Below are positions 15,722 to 23,877 of a stretch of DNA of 64,000 nucleotides, one piece after another (the stretch's first letter is position 1; the number at the start of each line of letters is the position of its first letter). The notes beneath the pieces are model-generated. The model was not told where the DNA came from. It saw nothing but the letters and a program-made list of their open reading frames with translations, and searched no databases. Both the position numbers and the translations under genes were made by a program. Source of the DNA: Chloroflexota bacterium (lineage in GTDB: Bacteria > Chloroflexota > Dormibacteria > Dormibacterales > Dormibacteraceae); contig VBFH01000025.1 of assembly GCA_005883575.1 (NCBI GenBank), forward strand, positions 1 to 64,000. The letters run 5' to 3'.

Positions 15722-17155
15722 TCACCACCGCGTGACGACGACCTTCTTGCGTGTGTAGAAATCGATGCCGTCCGTGCCGTGGACGTGGAGGTCGCCGTAA
15801 AAGGAGCCCTTCCACCCGCTGAACGGGAAGAAGGCGAAGGGCTGCGCGATCGGCACGTTGATGCCCGTCATGCCCGCCTCGACCCGCTCGCGAAACTCGC
15901 GGGCGGAGCGCCCGGACTGCGTGAAGATCGTGGCCATGTTGCCGAGCGCCATCTGATTGGCCTGCCCGATCGCGTCGTCGAGCGTGGCCGCGCGGGCAAC
16001 CGAAAGGACGGGGCCGAAGATCTCCTCGTGCCCCACCGTCATGCCCGCGGTGACGCGGTCGAGGATGGTCGGGCCAAGGAAGAAGCCGGGCCGGGACATC
16101 TCGTGGCGGCCGTCGACAACCAGCTGCGCGCCTTCCGCGACCCCCTTGTCGACGTAGCCCGCAACCTTGTCCCGGTGTTCGGCCCGGATGAGGGGGCCGA
16201 TCTGGACGCCCGGCTGGTCGCCGGGCCCGACGACCATCCTTGACGCGGCGTCCCTAAGGGGGTCGAGCAGCGCGTCAGCCGCGCGCCCCACCGCGACCGC
16301 CACCGATCCGGAGAGGCAGCGCTCGCCGGCGTTGCCGAACGCAGAGTTGAGGATCGCCGGTACGGTCAGCTCGAGGTCGGCGTCGGGCATGATCACGATG
16401 TGGTTCTTGGCGCCGCCGAGCGCCTGGACGCGCTTGCCGTTCGCCGCCGCGGTCTCGTAGACGTGGCGGGCCACCGGGGCGGATCCCACAAAGGAGATCG
16501 CCGCGACCTTCGGGTGCCGGAGCAGTGCGTCCACGGCCTCACCCGCGCCATGGACCAGGTTCAACACTCCCTCCGGAAAGCCCGCTTGGAGAAACAGCTC
16601 GGCCAGCCGCTGGCCGCCGAGCGGAGTGCGGTCCGACGGTTTGAGCACGAACGTGTTGCCGGCCACAACGGCGAGCGGGTACATCCACAGCGGGATCATC
16701 ACGGGAAAGTTGAAAGGCGGGACCCCCGCGCAGACGCCGATCGGGTAGCGATACAGGTCCTGGTCGACGCCGCCTGAAACGTCGCGCAGCGTCCGGCCCT
16801 GGAGAAGGGTCGGCGCCCCGCAGGCGAAGTCCACGACCTCGATCCCGCGGCGAACCTCGCCGCGTGATTCCTCGAGCGTCTTGCCGTGGTGACGCGTCAC
16901 GATCGAGGCCAGCTCTTCGAAGTGCTCTTCGAGCACCGCCTTGTAGCGAAACATCAGGCGCACACGCTCCATCAGCGCGGTTCGCGACCAGGATGGAAAC
17001 GCGGCGGCTGCGGCGGAGACGGCTGCGTCGACCTCGCGGTCCGTGGAAAGCGGCACCTGCTCGATGACCTCGCCCGTCGCGGGGTTGAAGACGGGTAGAG
17101 ACCGCGTGCCATCCGCTGGCGCCCTCCACTCCGAACCGATGAGGTTGGGGATCAT
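15722..17155 (-). CDS. iolA: (Methyl)malonate-semialdehyde dehydrogenase, CoA-acylating
   Basis: 477 residues of the aldehyde dehydrogenase superfamily, MMSDH/IolA subgroup. It converts malonic semialdehyde to acetyl-CoA (or methylmalonic semialdehyde to propionyl-CoA). Seen are NAD-domain motifs VPPFNFPVMIPLW and VLKPSDRTPL, the glycine-rich FVGSAPVARHVY, and the nucleophile in FGNAGERCLSGS (Cys near 282). NFPVMIPLWM and GMTGINVPIAQPFAFFPFSG are characteristic of the MMSDH subgroup. ATG 17155 has GGAGG nine bases upstream. It provides the last step of the inositol pathway. Confidence 0.93.
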   Translation of the reverse strand: MIPNLIGSEWRAPADGTRSLPVFNPATGEVIEQVPLSTDREVDAAVSAAAAAFPSWSRTALMERVRLMFRYKAVLEEHFEELASIVTRHHGKTLEESRGEVRRGIEVVDFACGAPTLLQGRTLRDVSGGVDQDLYRYPIGVCAGVPPFNFPVMIPLWMYPLAVVAGNTFVLKPSDRTPLGGQRLAELFLQAGFPEGVLNLVHGAGEAVDALLRHPKVAAISFVGSAPVARHVYETAAANGKRVQALGGAKNHIVIMPDADLELTVPAILNSAFGNAGERCLSGSVAVAVGRAADALLDPLRDAASRMVVGPGDQPGVQIGPLIRAEHRDKVAGYVDKGVAEGAQLVVDGRHEMSRPGFFLGPTILDRVTAGMTVGHEEIFGPVLSVARAATLDDAIGQANQMALGNMATIFTQSGRSAREFRERVEAGMTGINVPIAQPFAFFPFSGWKGSFYGDLHVHGTDGIDFYTRKKVVVTRW

Positions 17156-17183
17156 CGCTCATAACCTCCGCGGTGCATCGCGT

Positions 17184-18449
17184 TCATCGGCGACTATCCA
17201 AATCTTGGGCCAATGCGCGACCCGGCTGCATCACGGGAGCCTCGCGGCGCTGCACAAGCACCGCGGCCACGAGAGCCGCCAGGAGGGCCGCGGCGGCGTA
17301 GGCGAAGAACGCCGACTGGATGCCGGCGACCGACCAGACGACGCCTCCGATGATCGGGCCGGCGGTGACGCCGATGTTCTCGAACTCGCCGAACAGGCCC
17401 ATGTACAGGGCGTGGCGTCGCCGAGGCATCGATTCTGCAATCCACGCGGTCGCGGCGGGCCAGATCAAGGCCGCGCCGACAGCCCGGATCGCGGCGGCGG
17501 CGATCACGCCCGCGAAGGTGCCCGCGACCGCGTATCCGATGTAACCGGCGGCGCAGATGATCCCACCCACGATCATGGTGGGCTTGCGGCCCCATCGGTC
17601 GGATGCGTTTCCACCCGGCACGAGCAGCACGCCTCCGATGAGGCCGACGGCGAGCATCGCGGAGCCGGCCGCCGCGGCGGACAGCTGCAGGCGGTTGGTC
17701 ACGAGCAGCGGCAGCAGGGCGAGCTCGCCGCCCAGACCGACCTGGACGAGCAGTACGAGGCTGGCGGTGATCGCCAACACGCGCACGACGCTCGGCTCGG
17801 CAACAGCTGTGTCCTCGCGCACCTCGTTCTGCCGGCTGCGGTGGTCGACGATCGTGAATCCCCGAAAAACCGGGAAGACGAGCACCGCGGACACCAACGG
17901 CAGGACCGCCGCGACCAGCATCACCTCGCGAATCGGGAAATGATCGATCAGCGCCCCGCCGACGCCCGCGCCCACGGCCTCAGCGATCACCCACTGCGAC
18001 GCGAGCAGCGCCAGGCCCGTTGCGCGGAGGTGTGCGTGAAGGGCGGTGCCTATGTAAGAGCGGGCGATCGGCCCGACCGCGACCATCATCCCCGAGGCGA
18101 GGAAGTACCCGGCGGCGATCAACGACACCGACCGGACCTGCGATACGGCCACGATGAACGCGCCGTAGAGCAGCTGGGACGCGACCAGGGGAGCGCCGTA
18201 TCCGAAGCGGTCCGCGATGAGTCCCCAAAGCCATTCGAAAACGAACATGCCCAGGCCGAACATCGACAGCGTCAGCCCGATCTCGTTCGGCGTCGTTCGC
18301 AGCTGCCGCAGCTCGAGCGGGAGGCAGATTTGAAGCACTCCTGTCGCGAGAGTCGAGAACACCAGGGCGGCGATGATGCCGCCGCTGCGGCTGCGGACGA
18401 GTGACTCGGTGATGCGCGAACCATAGGCCAAGATGTATTTGCCTCTCAC
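17184..18449 (-). CDS. Major facilitator superfamily transporter
   Basis: 421 residues with about twelve hydrophobic segments. MFS signatures are visible: LIADRFGYGAPLV in the loop between helices 2 and 3, and NASDRWGRKPTMIVGG in the equivalent second-half position. The start is GTG 18449. It is the promoter-proximal gene of the minus-strand iol operon (28 bases before iolA), so it may import or export a cyclitol or an intermediate. The drug-efflux subgroup is an alternative. Confidence 0.88.
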   Translation of the reverse strand: MRGKYILAYGSRITESLVRSRSGGIIAALVFSTLATGVLQICLPLELRQLRTTPNEIGLTLSMFGLGMFVFEWLWGLIADRFGYGAPLVASQLLYGAFIVAVSQVRSVSLIAAGYFLASGMMVAVGPIARSYIGTALHAHLRATGLALLASQWVIAEAVGAGVGGALIDHFPIREVMLVAAVLPLVSAVLVFPVFRGFTIVDHRSRQNEVREDTAVAEPSVVRVLAITASLVLLVQVGLGGELALLPLLVTNRLQLSAAAAGSAMLAVGLIGGVLLVPGGNASDRWGRKPTMIVGGIICAAGYIGYAVAGTFAGVIAAAAIRAVGAALIWPAATAWIAESMPRRRHALYMGLFGEFENIGVTAGPIIGGVVWSVAGIQSAFFAYAAAALLAALVAAVLVQRREAPVMQPGRALAQDLDSRR

Positions 18450-18579
18450 CGCCTCTTTGCCTCCCCAGGCGCGCTCAGTGACGCACGGTTTCGTCAGCTG
18501 CCTCGGCGCAGTCGACGCGGCTCAGGACCGATCGATGAATGCGCTCGTGTGTTGAACCAGGCCATGGCGACACAATTGC

Positions 18580-19545
18580 GTGCGACCGATGAAGGACGCT
18601 GAACGGCCGCGTCTCGGCGTGGTGACCGAAGCATTCGCGAACCGCCCCCTGATCGAGGTCATGGACTGGCTCAGGGCTTCCGCGCCCGCGATCACCGACC
18701 TCGAGATCGGCGCGGGCGGCTACGCGCCGACGGGGCACTGCGACCTGCCGCTGCTGCTGCGCGACGCCGCGGCCCGCAAAGTCTGGCTCGACGAGATCGA
18801 CGCCCGTGGTCTCAGGATCGCTGCGCTCAACGTGTGGGGCAACCCGCTGCATCCCGACGAGTCGATCGCCGCCAGGCACGACGGCGACTTGCGTGGCGCG
18901 GTCCGGCTCGCGGCGCTACTCGGCGTCGACCGGGTCGTCGCGCTGGCGGGCTGCCCGCCCGGCGCCGTCGGTGACAGGACGCCCCATTTCGCCGGTGGAG
19001 GGTGGCTGCCCTACCTGGAGTCGATCCACGACGCGCAGTGGGATCGCTGGGTCGAGCCCTACTGGTCGGACGTAGCGGAGTTTTCGGTCCGCGAGCATCC
19101 GCAGCTGCTCATCTGCCTCGAGCTGCACCCTGGCACCGTCGTCTACAACGTCGAAACCTTCCAGCGACTGGCAGCGCTCGGCGACTCGCTCGCCGCCAAC
19201 ATCGACCCTAGCCACTTCTTCTGGATGGGCATGGATCCGCTGGCGGTCACGCTCGCCATCGGCGACCGGGCCGGCCACTGCCACGGCAAAGACGTCAAGT
19301 TTGCCCCGGCCAACCTTGCCCTGAACGGACTACTCGACCGCCGCTGGCCGCTCAGCCCCGACGCCATGCCCTGGAACTTCGCCGTCGTGGGTCGCGGCCA
19401 TGACGCCTCCTGGTGGACGCGATTTCTCACCCAGCTGAAGGCGCATGGCCGCGTCCAGACTGTCGCCATCGAGCACGAGGACCCCTTCGTCGACGCCCAA
19501 CAGGGCATCCCCGAGGCCGCCGAGTTGCTCGCCCGTGCTCGGTGA
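18580..19545 (+). CDS. Xylose isomerase-like TIM-barrel protein, paralogue 2
   Basis: About 320 residues, obviously paralogous to the protein at 1439: shared DLEIGxGGY, LNVxGNPLHP, ELHPGT, NIDPSHFFW, GHCHGKD, VGRGHD and IEHEDPF. The Glu/Asp/His pattern of metal-dependent sugar isomerases/epimerases is kept. GTG 18580 and ATG 18589 are both possible starts. It is transcribed away from the MFS gene and lies just upstream of promoter P4. No local operator motif was found in its own 130-base upstream gap, so its regulation may differ from paralogue 1. Confidence 0.82.
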   Translation: MRPMKDAERPRLGVVTEAFANRPLIEVMDWLRASAPAITDLEIGAGGYAPTGHCDLPLLLRDAAARKVWLDEIDARGLRIAALNVWGNPLHPDESIAARHDGDLRGAVRLAALLGVDRVVALAGCPPGAVGDRTPHFAGGGWLPYLESIHDAQWDRWVEPYWSDVAEFSVREHPQLLICLELHPGTVVYNVETFQRLAALGDSLAANIDPSHFFWMGMDPLAVTLAIGDRAGHCHGKDVKFAPANLALNGLLDRRWPLSPDAMPWNFAVVGRGHDASWWTRFLTQLKAHGRVQTVAIEHEDPFVDAQQGIPEAAELLARAR

Positions 19546-19557
19546 CGTCCTCGGCTG

Positions 19558-19601
19558 TTGACACCATCCGGGCTTTCGTATAGGGTCGGTGGAACGTTCC
19601 A
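19558..19601 (+). promoter_or_regulatory. Promoter P4 with LacI-type operator O4
   Basis: TTGACA (19558-19563), a 17-base spacer and TAGGGT (19581-19586) are followed after three bases by the perfect palindrome TGGAACGTTCCA (19590-19601). This is the best copy of the shared operator. It drives the Gfo/IolE operon at 19623-23748. Confidence 0.78.
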
Positions 19602-19622
19602 ACATCGATCAGCGGGGTGACA

Positions 19623-20753
19623 ATGGCCGGCCGGCTGAAGGTAGGGGTCATCGGGTGCGGCTTGATCGCTCAGGTCATGCATCTCCATTACCTTCGGGAG
19701 CTCGAAGACCGATTCGAGATCAGCGCGGTCTGCGACGTCTCGGAGGAGGCCCGAGCGGCCTGCGCCAGGCGCTTTGGAGCTCCCGAGCAGTTCGCGACCT
19801 GGCAGGAGCTGATCGCACGGCCGCTAGACGCGGTGCTGGTGCTGACCTCGGGCAGCCACGCCCCCATCGCGATCGCCGCGGCCAAGGCCGGGATTCACGC
19901 TCTGGTCGAAAAGCCGATGTGCTTTTCGGTCGCGGAGGGCCGGGCGATGATCGACGCCGCGGAGGCGGCTGGCACCGTGCTGATGGTCGGCTACAACAAG
20001 CGGTACGACCCGGCCTACGCGCGGCTGGCCGAGGAGGCGGGTACTCTCCGTGACCTCCGCCTGCTGAGGATCACGACCCTCGAGTCCCCGATCGAGCCCT
20101 ACGTCCAGCACTACGACCTGCACCGCGGTGCGCCGCTGCCGCAGTCGCTTGCCCAGTCGCTCCGCGACGATGACGAGGCGCGTATCGATGCCGCTGTCCC
20201 CGACGCCGATCGGCTGTCGCGCTGGGCGTATCGCAACATCCTGCTCGACAGCCTCGTGCATGAGCTCAACGCCATGCGAGGGGTCATGGGTGAACCCGAA
20301 AGCCTGGAATTCGCGGACATTCGCGAAACCGGCCTGACCGCGATCTTCAAGTACGGATCTGCGCAGTGCATCCTCGCGTGGATCGACCTTCCCGAAATCG
20401 CCCGCTACTCGATGGAGTTCGCCTTCTACTCGCCGGAGCGCAGGGTAACCCTCGCCTTCCCATCCCCCTTCTTGCGCAGCATGCCCACGCTGCTGATCAC
20501 CGAGGACGGCCAGGCGCATTCACCACGCGCCTCGAGGACGGAAGAGGTCGCATCATATAGAGAGAGCTTCAAGGAAGAGCTCGTGCACTTCCATGAGTGC
20601 GTGACCACAGGAAAGCGCCCGATCACATCAGGCGTCGACGCGCTGCACGACATCGCCCTATGTGAGGCAGTGGTCACCGTGCATCGAGGCCGCCACGCCC
20701 TCGCGCAGCCGTCAGAGCCGGCGATGGCGACCGCGCCCCGCGAACGGCCGTGA
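19623..20753 (+). CDS. Gfo/Idh/MocA family oxidoreductase 1
   Basis: About 376 residues. N-terminal Rossmann motif GVIGCGLIAQVMH, conserved EKP motif (LVEKPMCFS, about residue 97) and NKRYDPAYARL, followed by the C-terminal alpha/beta dimerisation domain. Such enzymes oxidise or reduce sugars and cyclitols with NAD(P). ATG 19623 has GGGG five bases upstream; GTG 19617 is an alternative. First gene of the P4 operon and coupled by GTGA to the IolE-like gene. The insert QSLRDDDEARIDAAVPDADR is not typical and may affect substrate choice. Probable inositol/inosose dehydrogenase. Confidence 0.86.
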   Translation: MAGRLKVGVIGCGLIAQVMHLHYLRELEDRFEISAVCDVSEEARAACARRFGAPEQFATWQELIARPLDAVLVLTSGSHAPIAIAAAKAGIHALVEKPMCFSVAEGRAMIDAAEAAGTVLMVGYNKRYDPAYARLAEEAGTLRDLRLLRITTLESPIEPYVQHYDLHRGAPLPQSLAQSLRDDDEARIDAAVPDADRLSRWAYRNILLDSLVHELNAMRGVMGEPESLEFADIRETGLTAIFKYGSAQCILAWIDLPEIARYSMEFAFYSPERRVTLAFPSPFLRSMPTLLITEDGQAHSPRASRTEEVASYRESFKEELVHFHECVTTGKRPITSGVDALHDIALCEAVVTVHRGRHALAQPSEPAMATAPRERP

Positions 20754-21664
20754 CCGAAACGCAGAAGATTGCCATCGCCAACGCGCCGGTCAGCTATGGC
20801 GCGTTCGAGCTGACAGTCGGCATGGTTCCCGGCGTCCCCGACGGCGACACGGTCCTGGATGAGGTCGCCAGCGCGGGATACTCCGGGATCGACCTCGGCC
20901 CGCTCGGCTACTTCGGGTACGGCGAGGATCTCGCGTCGAGCCTGGCGCGGCGAGAGCTGGCACTGTCTGGCGGCTTCTTCGAACTGCCCTTCACGGATCA
21001 CTCCAGGATGCCCGCAGCGCTGCGCCAGCTCGGCTCGCTGCTCGATGTCTTCGACGCGGCCGGTTCGAAAAACGGCATGAAGCCAAAACCCACCCTCGCC
21101 GACATCGGCAGCGACCGGCGTCGAGCCCGCCCCGGTCAGGCCGCGACGGACCGTTCCCTGGGCTTCGACGACGAGTCGTGGCGGCGATTCGCCGAGGGCG
21201 TGGAGATGGCCGCGGGGTGCTGCCGCGAGCGTGGATACGAGCCGACCTTCCACCACGAGACCGGCACCAACATCGAGGCGCCCTGGGAGATCGAAAAGGT
21301 GCTCGAGCTGACTTCGATCGGACTCTGCCTCGACACCGGGCATCTTCTGCTCGGTGGCGGCGAACCGGTACGCGCGATGCGCGAATGGCGGGAGCGGATC
21401 AATCACCTGCATCTCAAGGACGCCCGAAGGTCGGTCGTCGAGGAGATCGTCCGGGAGGCGGCGCCGGTCGATGAGATCTGGCGAAGGCAGGCCTTCTGCC
21501 GATTGGGCGCGGGCGACCTCGACGTCGACGCCGTGCTCGAGCTAATCCGCCGCTCGTACTCCGGCTGGATCGTCGTCGAGCAGGACGTCCTGCCCGACCC
21601 GCATGGAACAGCCGCCGCGGACCAACGCGCCAACCGCGAATACCTCACTGCCCGAGGGTTCTGA
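20750..21664 (+). CDS. iolE: Inosose dehydratase-like TIM-barrel protein
   Basis: 304 residues. The N-terminus KIAIANAPVSYGAFE matches the start of IolE proteins, which dehydrate scyllo-inosose to the diketone used by IolD. Metal-ligand-type residues appear in TFHHETGTNIE, GLCLDTGHLLLGG, NHLHLKD and VVEQDVL. Start GTG 20750 overlaps the previous stop. A segment around residues 100-130 (GMKPKPTLADIG…) is longer and more polar than in typical IolE. With iolA, iolB and iolD on the opposite strand this completes the ring-opening half of the pathway. Confidence 0.85.
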   Translation: MTETQKIAIANAPVSYGAFELTVGMVPGVPDGDTVLDEVASAGYSGIDLGPLGYFGYGEDLASSLARRELALSGGFFELPFTDHSRMPAALRQLGSLLDVFDAAGSKNGMKPKPTLADIGSDRRRARPGQAATDRSLGFDDESWRRFAEGVEMAAGCCRERGYEPTFHHETGTNIEAPWEIEKVLELTSIGLCLDTGHLLLGGGEPVRAMREWRERINHLHLKDARRSVVEEIVREAAPVDEIWRRQAFCRLGAGDLDVDAVLELIRRSYSGWIVVEQDVLPDPHGTAAADQRANREYLTARGF

Positions 21665-21667
21665 CTC

Positions 21668-22582
21668 GTGGCGCCGCTCAGGATCGGTCTGGCCGGTGCG
21701 GGCCGGATGGGCCGCAACCACCTGCGGGCCCTTGTCCCCTCGGCCGACGTCAAGGTGACGGCGATCGCCGAGCCCTCAGAGAACGCCCGTGGCCTGCTTT
21801 CGGGCGGGGACGCGGCGGTGTACGGAGAGCTCGACGACATGCTCGAGGCCTCCGCCATCGACGCCGTGATCGTCTGCGTGCCGAGTGATCTGCACCTCCA
21901 AACGGTCAAGCGCCTGGTCGCTTCGCACATCCCGACCCTGTGCGAGAAACCGGTCGGCGTCACAACCTTCGAGGCGCGCGAGGCGGCGACGCTCGTGAGC
22001 GCGGCTGGCCTGCCTTTCCAGGTCGGATTCTGGCGGAGGTTCGTACCGGCGCTCAAGCGATTGCGCGAGCGCATCGCGGCCGGCGAGCTGGGCCGGATCT
22101 ACTCGGTCGCGAACTTTCAGTGGGACGGAGAACCGCCTGGCGCTAGTTTCCGCGCCCACAGCGGCGGCATCTTCGTCGACATGGGGGTGCACGAGTTCGA
22201 CCAGACGCGCTGGCTGGTGGAGCAGGAATTTGGCCGGATCATTTCGCTCGCCTCAGGGGTCGCGACCGAGCCCTCGGTCGACCCCGAAAGCGCCCACGCC
22301 ATGGCCGAGCTGTCGGGCGGGACGACCGCGGTGGTCTCGCTCGGGCGCAGGTTCCCCCTGGGCGACGTGTGCAAGGTCGAGGTGTTTGGGACGAGGGGCG
22401 CGGAAGAGTGCAAGTTTCTGTGGCCGCCGACGGCCGACGACACCTTTTTCACCGCGCTGCGCACCCAGGCCGAGAGCTTTGCGCGGCACGTGCGTGGCGG
22501 ACCCCTGGAGGGCGCGAGCGCGGATGACGCGGCCGCGGCGCTCGACGCGGCAGAGCGCGCGGCGCAGGCGGTCGGGGCGTGA
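21668..22582 (+). CDS. Gfo/Idh/MocA family oxidoreductase 2 (inositol 2-dehydrogenase-like)
   Basis: 304 residues with Rossmann motif GLAGAGRMGRNHLRAL and TLCEKPVGV. GFWRRFVPALKRLRE and VDMGVHEFDQTRWL contain the Lys/Asp/His-type catalytic region seen in inositol 2-dehydrogenases (conserved D and H in MGVHEFD). It is the shortest of the three tandem paralogues. GTG 21668 lies three bases after the iolE stop, and its own stop overlaps the next start. The best local candidate for IolG, but not distinguishable from scyllo-inositol dehydrogenase by eye. Confidence 0.85.
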   Translation: MAPLRIGLAGAGRMGRNHLRALVPSADVKVTAIAEPSENARGLLSGGDAAVYGELDDMLEASAIDAVIVCVPSDLHLQTVKRLVASHIPTLCEKPVGVTTFEAREAATLVSAAGLPFQVGFWRRFVPALKRLRERIAAGELGRIYSVANFQWDGEPPGASFRAHSGGIFVDMGVHEFDQTRWLVEQEFGRIISLASGVATEPSVDPESAHAMAELSGGTTAVVSLGRRFPLGDVCKVEVFGTRGAEECKFLWPPTADDTFFTALRTQAESFARHVRGGPLEGASADDAAAALDAAERAAQAVGA

Positions 22583-23748
22583 CCGCCGGCGACGTCGGGA
22601 TCGGCATCGTCGGCTACGGAATGATGGGCAAGGCTCATTCTTTTGGCTACACGGTCGCGCCCGTGATGCGACCGCTGCGCCACCGGCCGCACCTTCGCGT
22701 CATCAGCGGGCGAGATCGCGAAAAGGTGGCCAGCGCCGCCGCCGCCTACGGGATCGGGACCTGGCTCGACGATTGGCGCGAGCTGGTCCAGCGGCCGGAC
22801 GTCGACATCGTCGACATCTGCACTCCGCCGGGCTCGCACGCCGAGATCGCCGCCGCGGCTGCGGCCGCCGGCAAGGCGGTGATCTGCGAGAAGCCCCTGG
22901 CGGTGAGCTACCTCCAGGCGGCCGCCGCGGTCGCGGCGGTCGAGAAGGCGCATGTGCTCAACGCCGTCGGTTTCAACTACCGCCGCCTACCGGCGGTCTC
23001 GCTCATGAAGAGGATGATCGACGAAGGCGCCGTCGGCGAGATCAGGTTGCTGCGGGCCACGTGGCTGTCGGACGAGTTCGTCGACCCGGCGATCCCCTTT
23101 GACTGGCGCTTCGACCGATCCATCGGCGGGACGACGATCGCCGACCTTGGGAGCCACGTGATCGATATGACGACCTGGATGGCGGGCCCGATCGCAGAGG
23201 TGAGCGGCCAGTCCGTAACCTTCGTCCGCGAAAGGTCGGGACGCAAGGTGACGGTGGACGACGCGTCCTCCGCGCTGGTGCGCTTCGACTCCGGCGCCCG
23301 CGGGGTTTTCGAGATGGCGCGGACTGCGGTGCGCCGGCCATGCGACTTCACGCTCGAGGTCAACGGCGATCGCGGCACCCTGGTGTTCGAGTACGCGCGT
23401 CTCAACGAGCTGAGGTACGGAGATGGCGGCGACCGCTCGGAGCTCTACGGCATGCGGCGGATCCGGGCCGAGCACCCGCTCCACCCCTACGCGCGGGACT
23501 GGTGGCCCATCGGGCAGGGGGTTGGGTATGGCTCGAGCTTCGTCAACCACCTGGGTGACCTGCTCGACCGCTGGCCGGACAAGCCGTGGGAGCCGGACTT
23601 CGCCCAGGGCGCGGCGGTCCAGGCGGTCTGCGACGCGATCGAGCGGTCGGCGGCCGAGCGGCGCTGGGTTGAGGTCGCGGAGGTCATGGACAACCGGACG
23701 CCCTCTCCGGCGGCTTCGCCGCCACCTACCCACAAGGTGGGGAGGTGA
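22579..23748 (+). CDS. Gfo/Idh/MocA family oxidoreductase 3
   Basis: 389 residues with GIVGYGMMGKAHSFGY, ICEKPLAVS and GVGFNYRR-type segments (NAVGFNYRRLP), then the family's DLGSHVIDMTTW motif with the catalytic Asp/His. GTG 22579 overlaps the previous stop. Last gene of the P4 operon; the terminal 20 residues run into an inverted repeat at 23723. Three different Gfo/Idh enzymes in one operon suggest oxidation of several stereoisomers or successive redox steps (for example epimerisation by oxidation and re-reduction). Substrate unknown. Confidence 0.86.
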   Translation: MTAGDVGIGIVGYGMMGKAHSFGYTVAPVMRPLRHRPHLRVISGRDREKVASAAAAYGIGTWLDDWRELVQRPDVDIVDICTPPGSHAEIAAAAAAAGKAVICEKPLAVSYLQAAAAVAAVEKAHVLNAVGFNYRRLPAVSLMKRMIDEGAVGEIRLLRATWLSDEFVDPAIPFDWRFDRSIGGTTIADLGSHVIDMTTWMAGPIAEVSGQSVTFVRERSGRKVTVDDASSALVRFDSGARGVFEMARTAVRRPCDFTLEVNGDRGTLVFEYARLNELRYGDGGDRSELYGMRRIRAEHPLHPYARDWWPIGQGVGYGSSFVNHLGDLLDRWPDKPWEPDFAQGAAVQAVCDAIERSAAERRWVEVAEVMDNRTPSPAASPPPTHKVGR

Positions 23749-23774
23749 AGCTCCATCTCACACGGTGGGGAGGT
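23723..23774 (+). repeat. Imperfect hairpin plus 11-base direct repeat at the operon end
   Basis: Arms 23723-23733 and 23737-23747 pair over 11 positions with one mismatch and a three-base loop, straddling the stop of the last Gfo/Idh gene. GGTGGGGAGGT, part of the right arm (23736-23746), recurs at 23764-23774. No T-run follows. It may be a weak terminator or mRNA-stabilising structure just ahead of promoter P5. Confidence 0.5.
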
Positions 23775-23784
23775 CACGAGATCC

Positions 23785-23829
23785 TTGACGGTGCGGCGGG
23801 GTTGACCTATGGTTCTGGAACGCTCCAGA
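23785..23829 (+). promoter_or_regulatory. Promoter P5 with extended LacI-type operator O5
   Basis: TTGACG (23785-23790), 17-base spacer and TATGGT (23808-23813) precede the 16-base perfect palindrome TCTGGAACGCTCCAGA (23814-23829). Same architecture as P4. It serves the permease gene at 23878, giving a leader of about 55 bases. Confidence 0.75.
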
Positions 23830-23877
23830 AAGCGCGTTTTTGATGTTCTTTTTCTCGCTCTTTTAGGGGAGGAAAGC

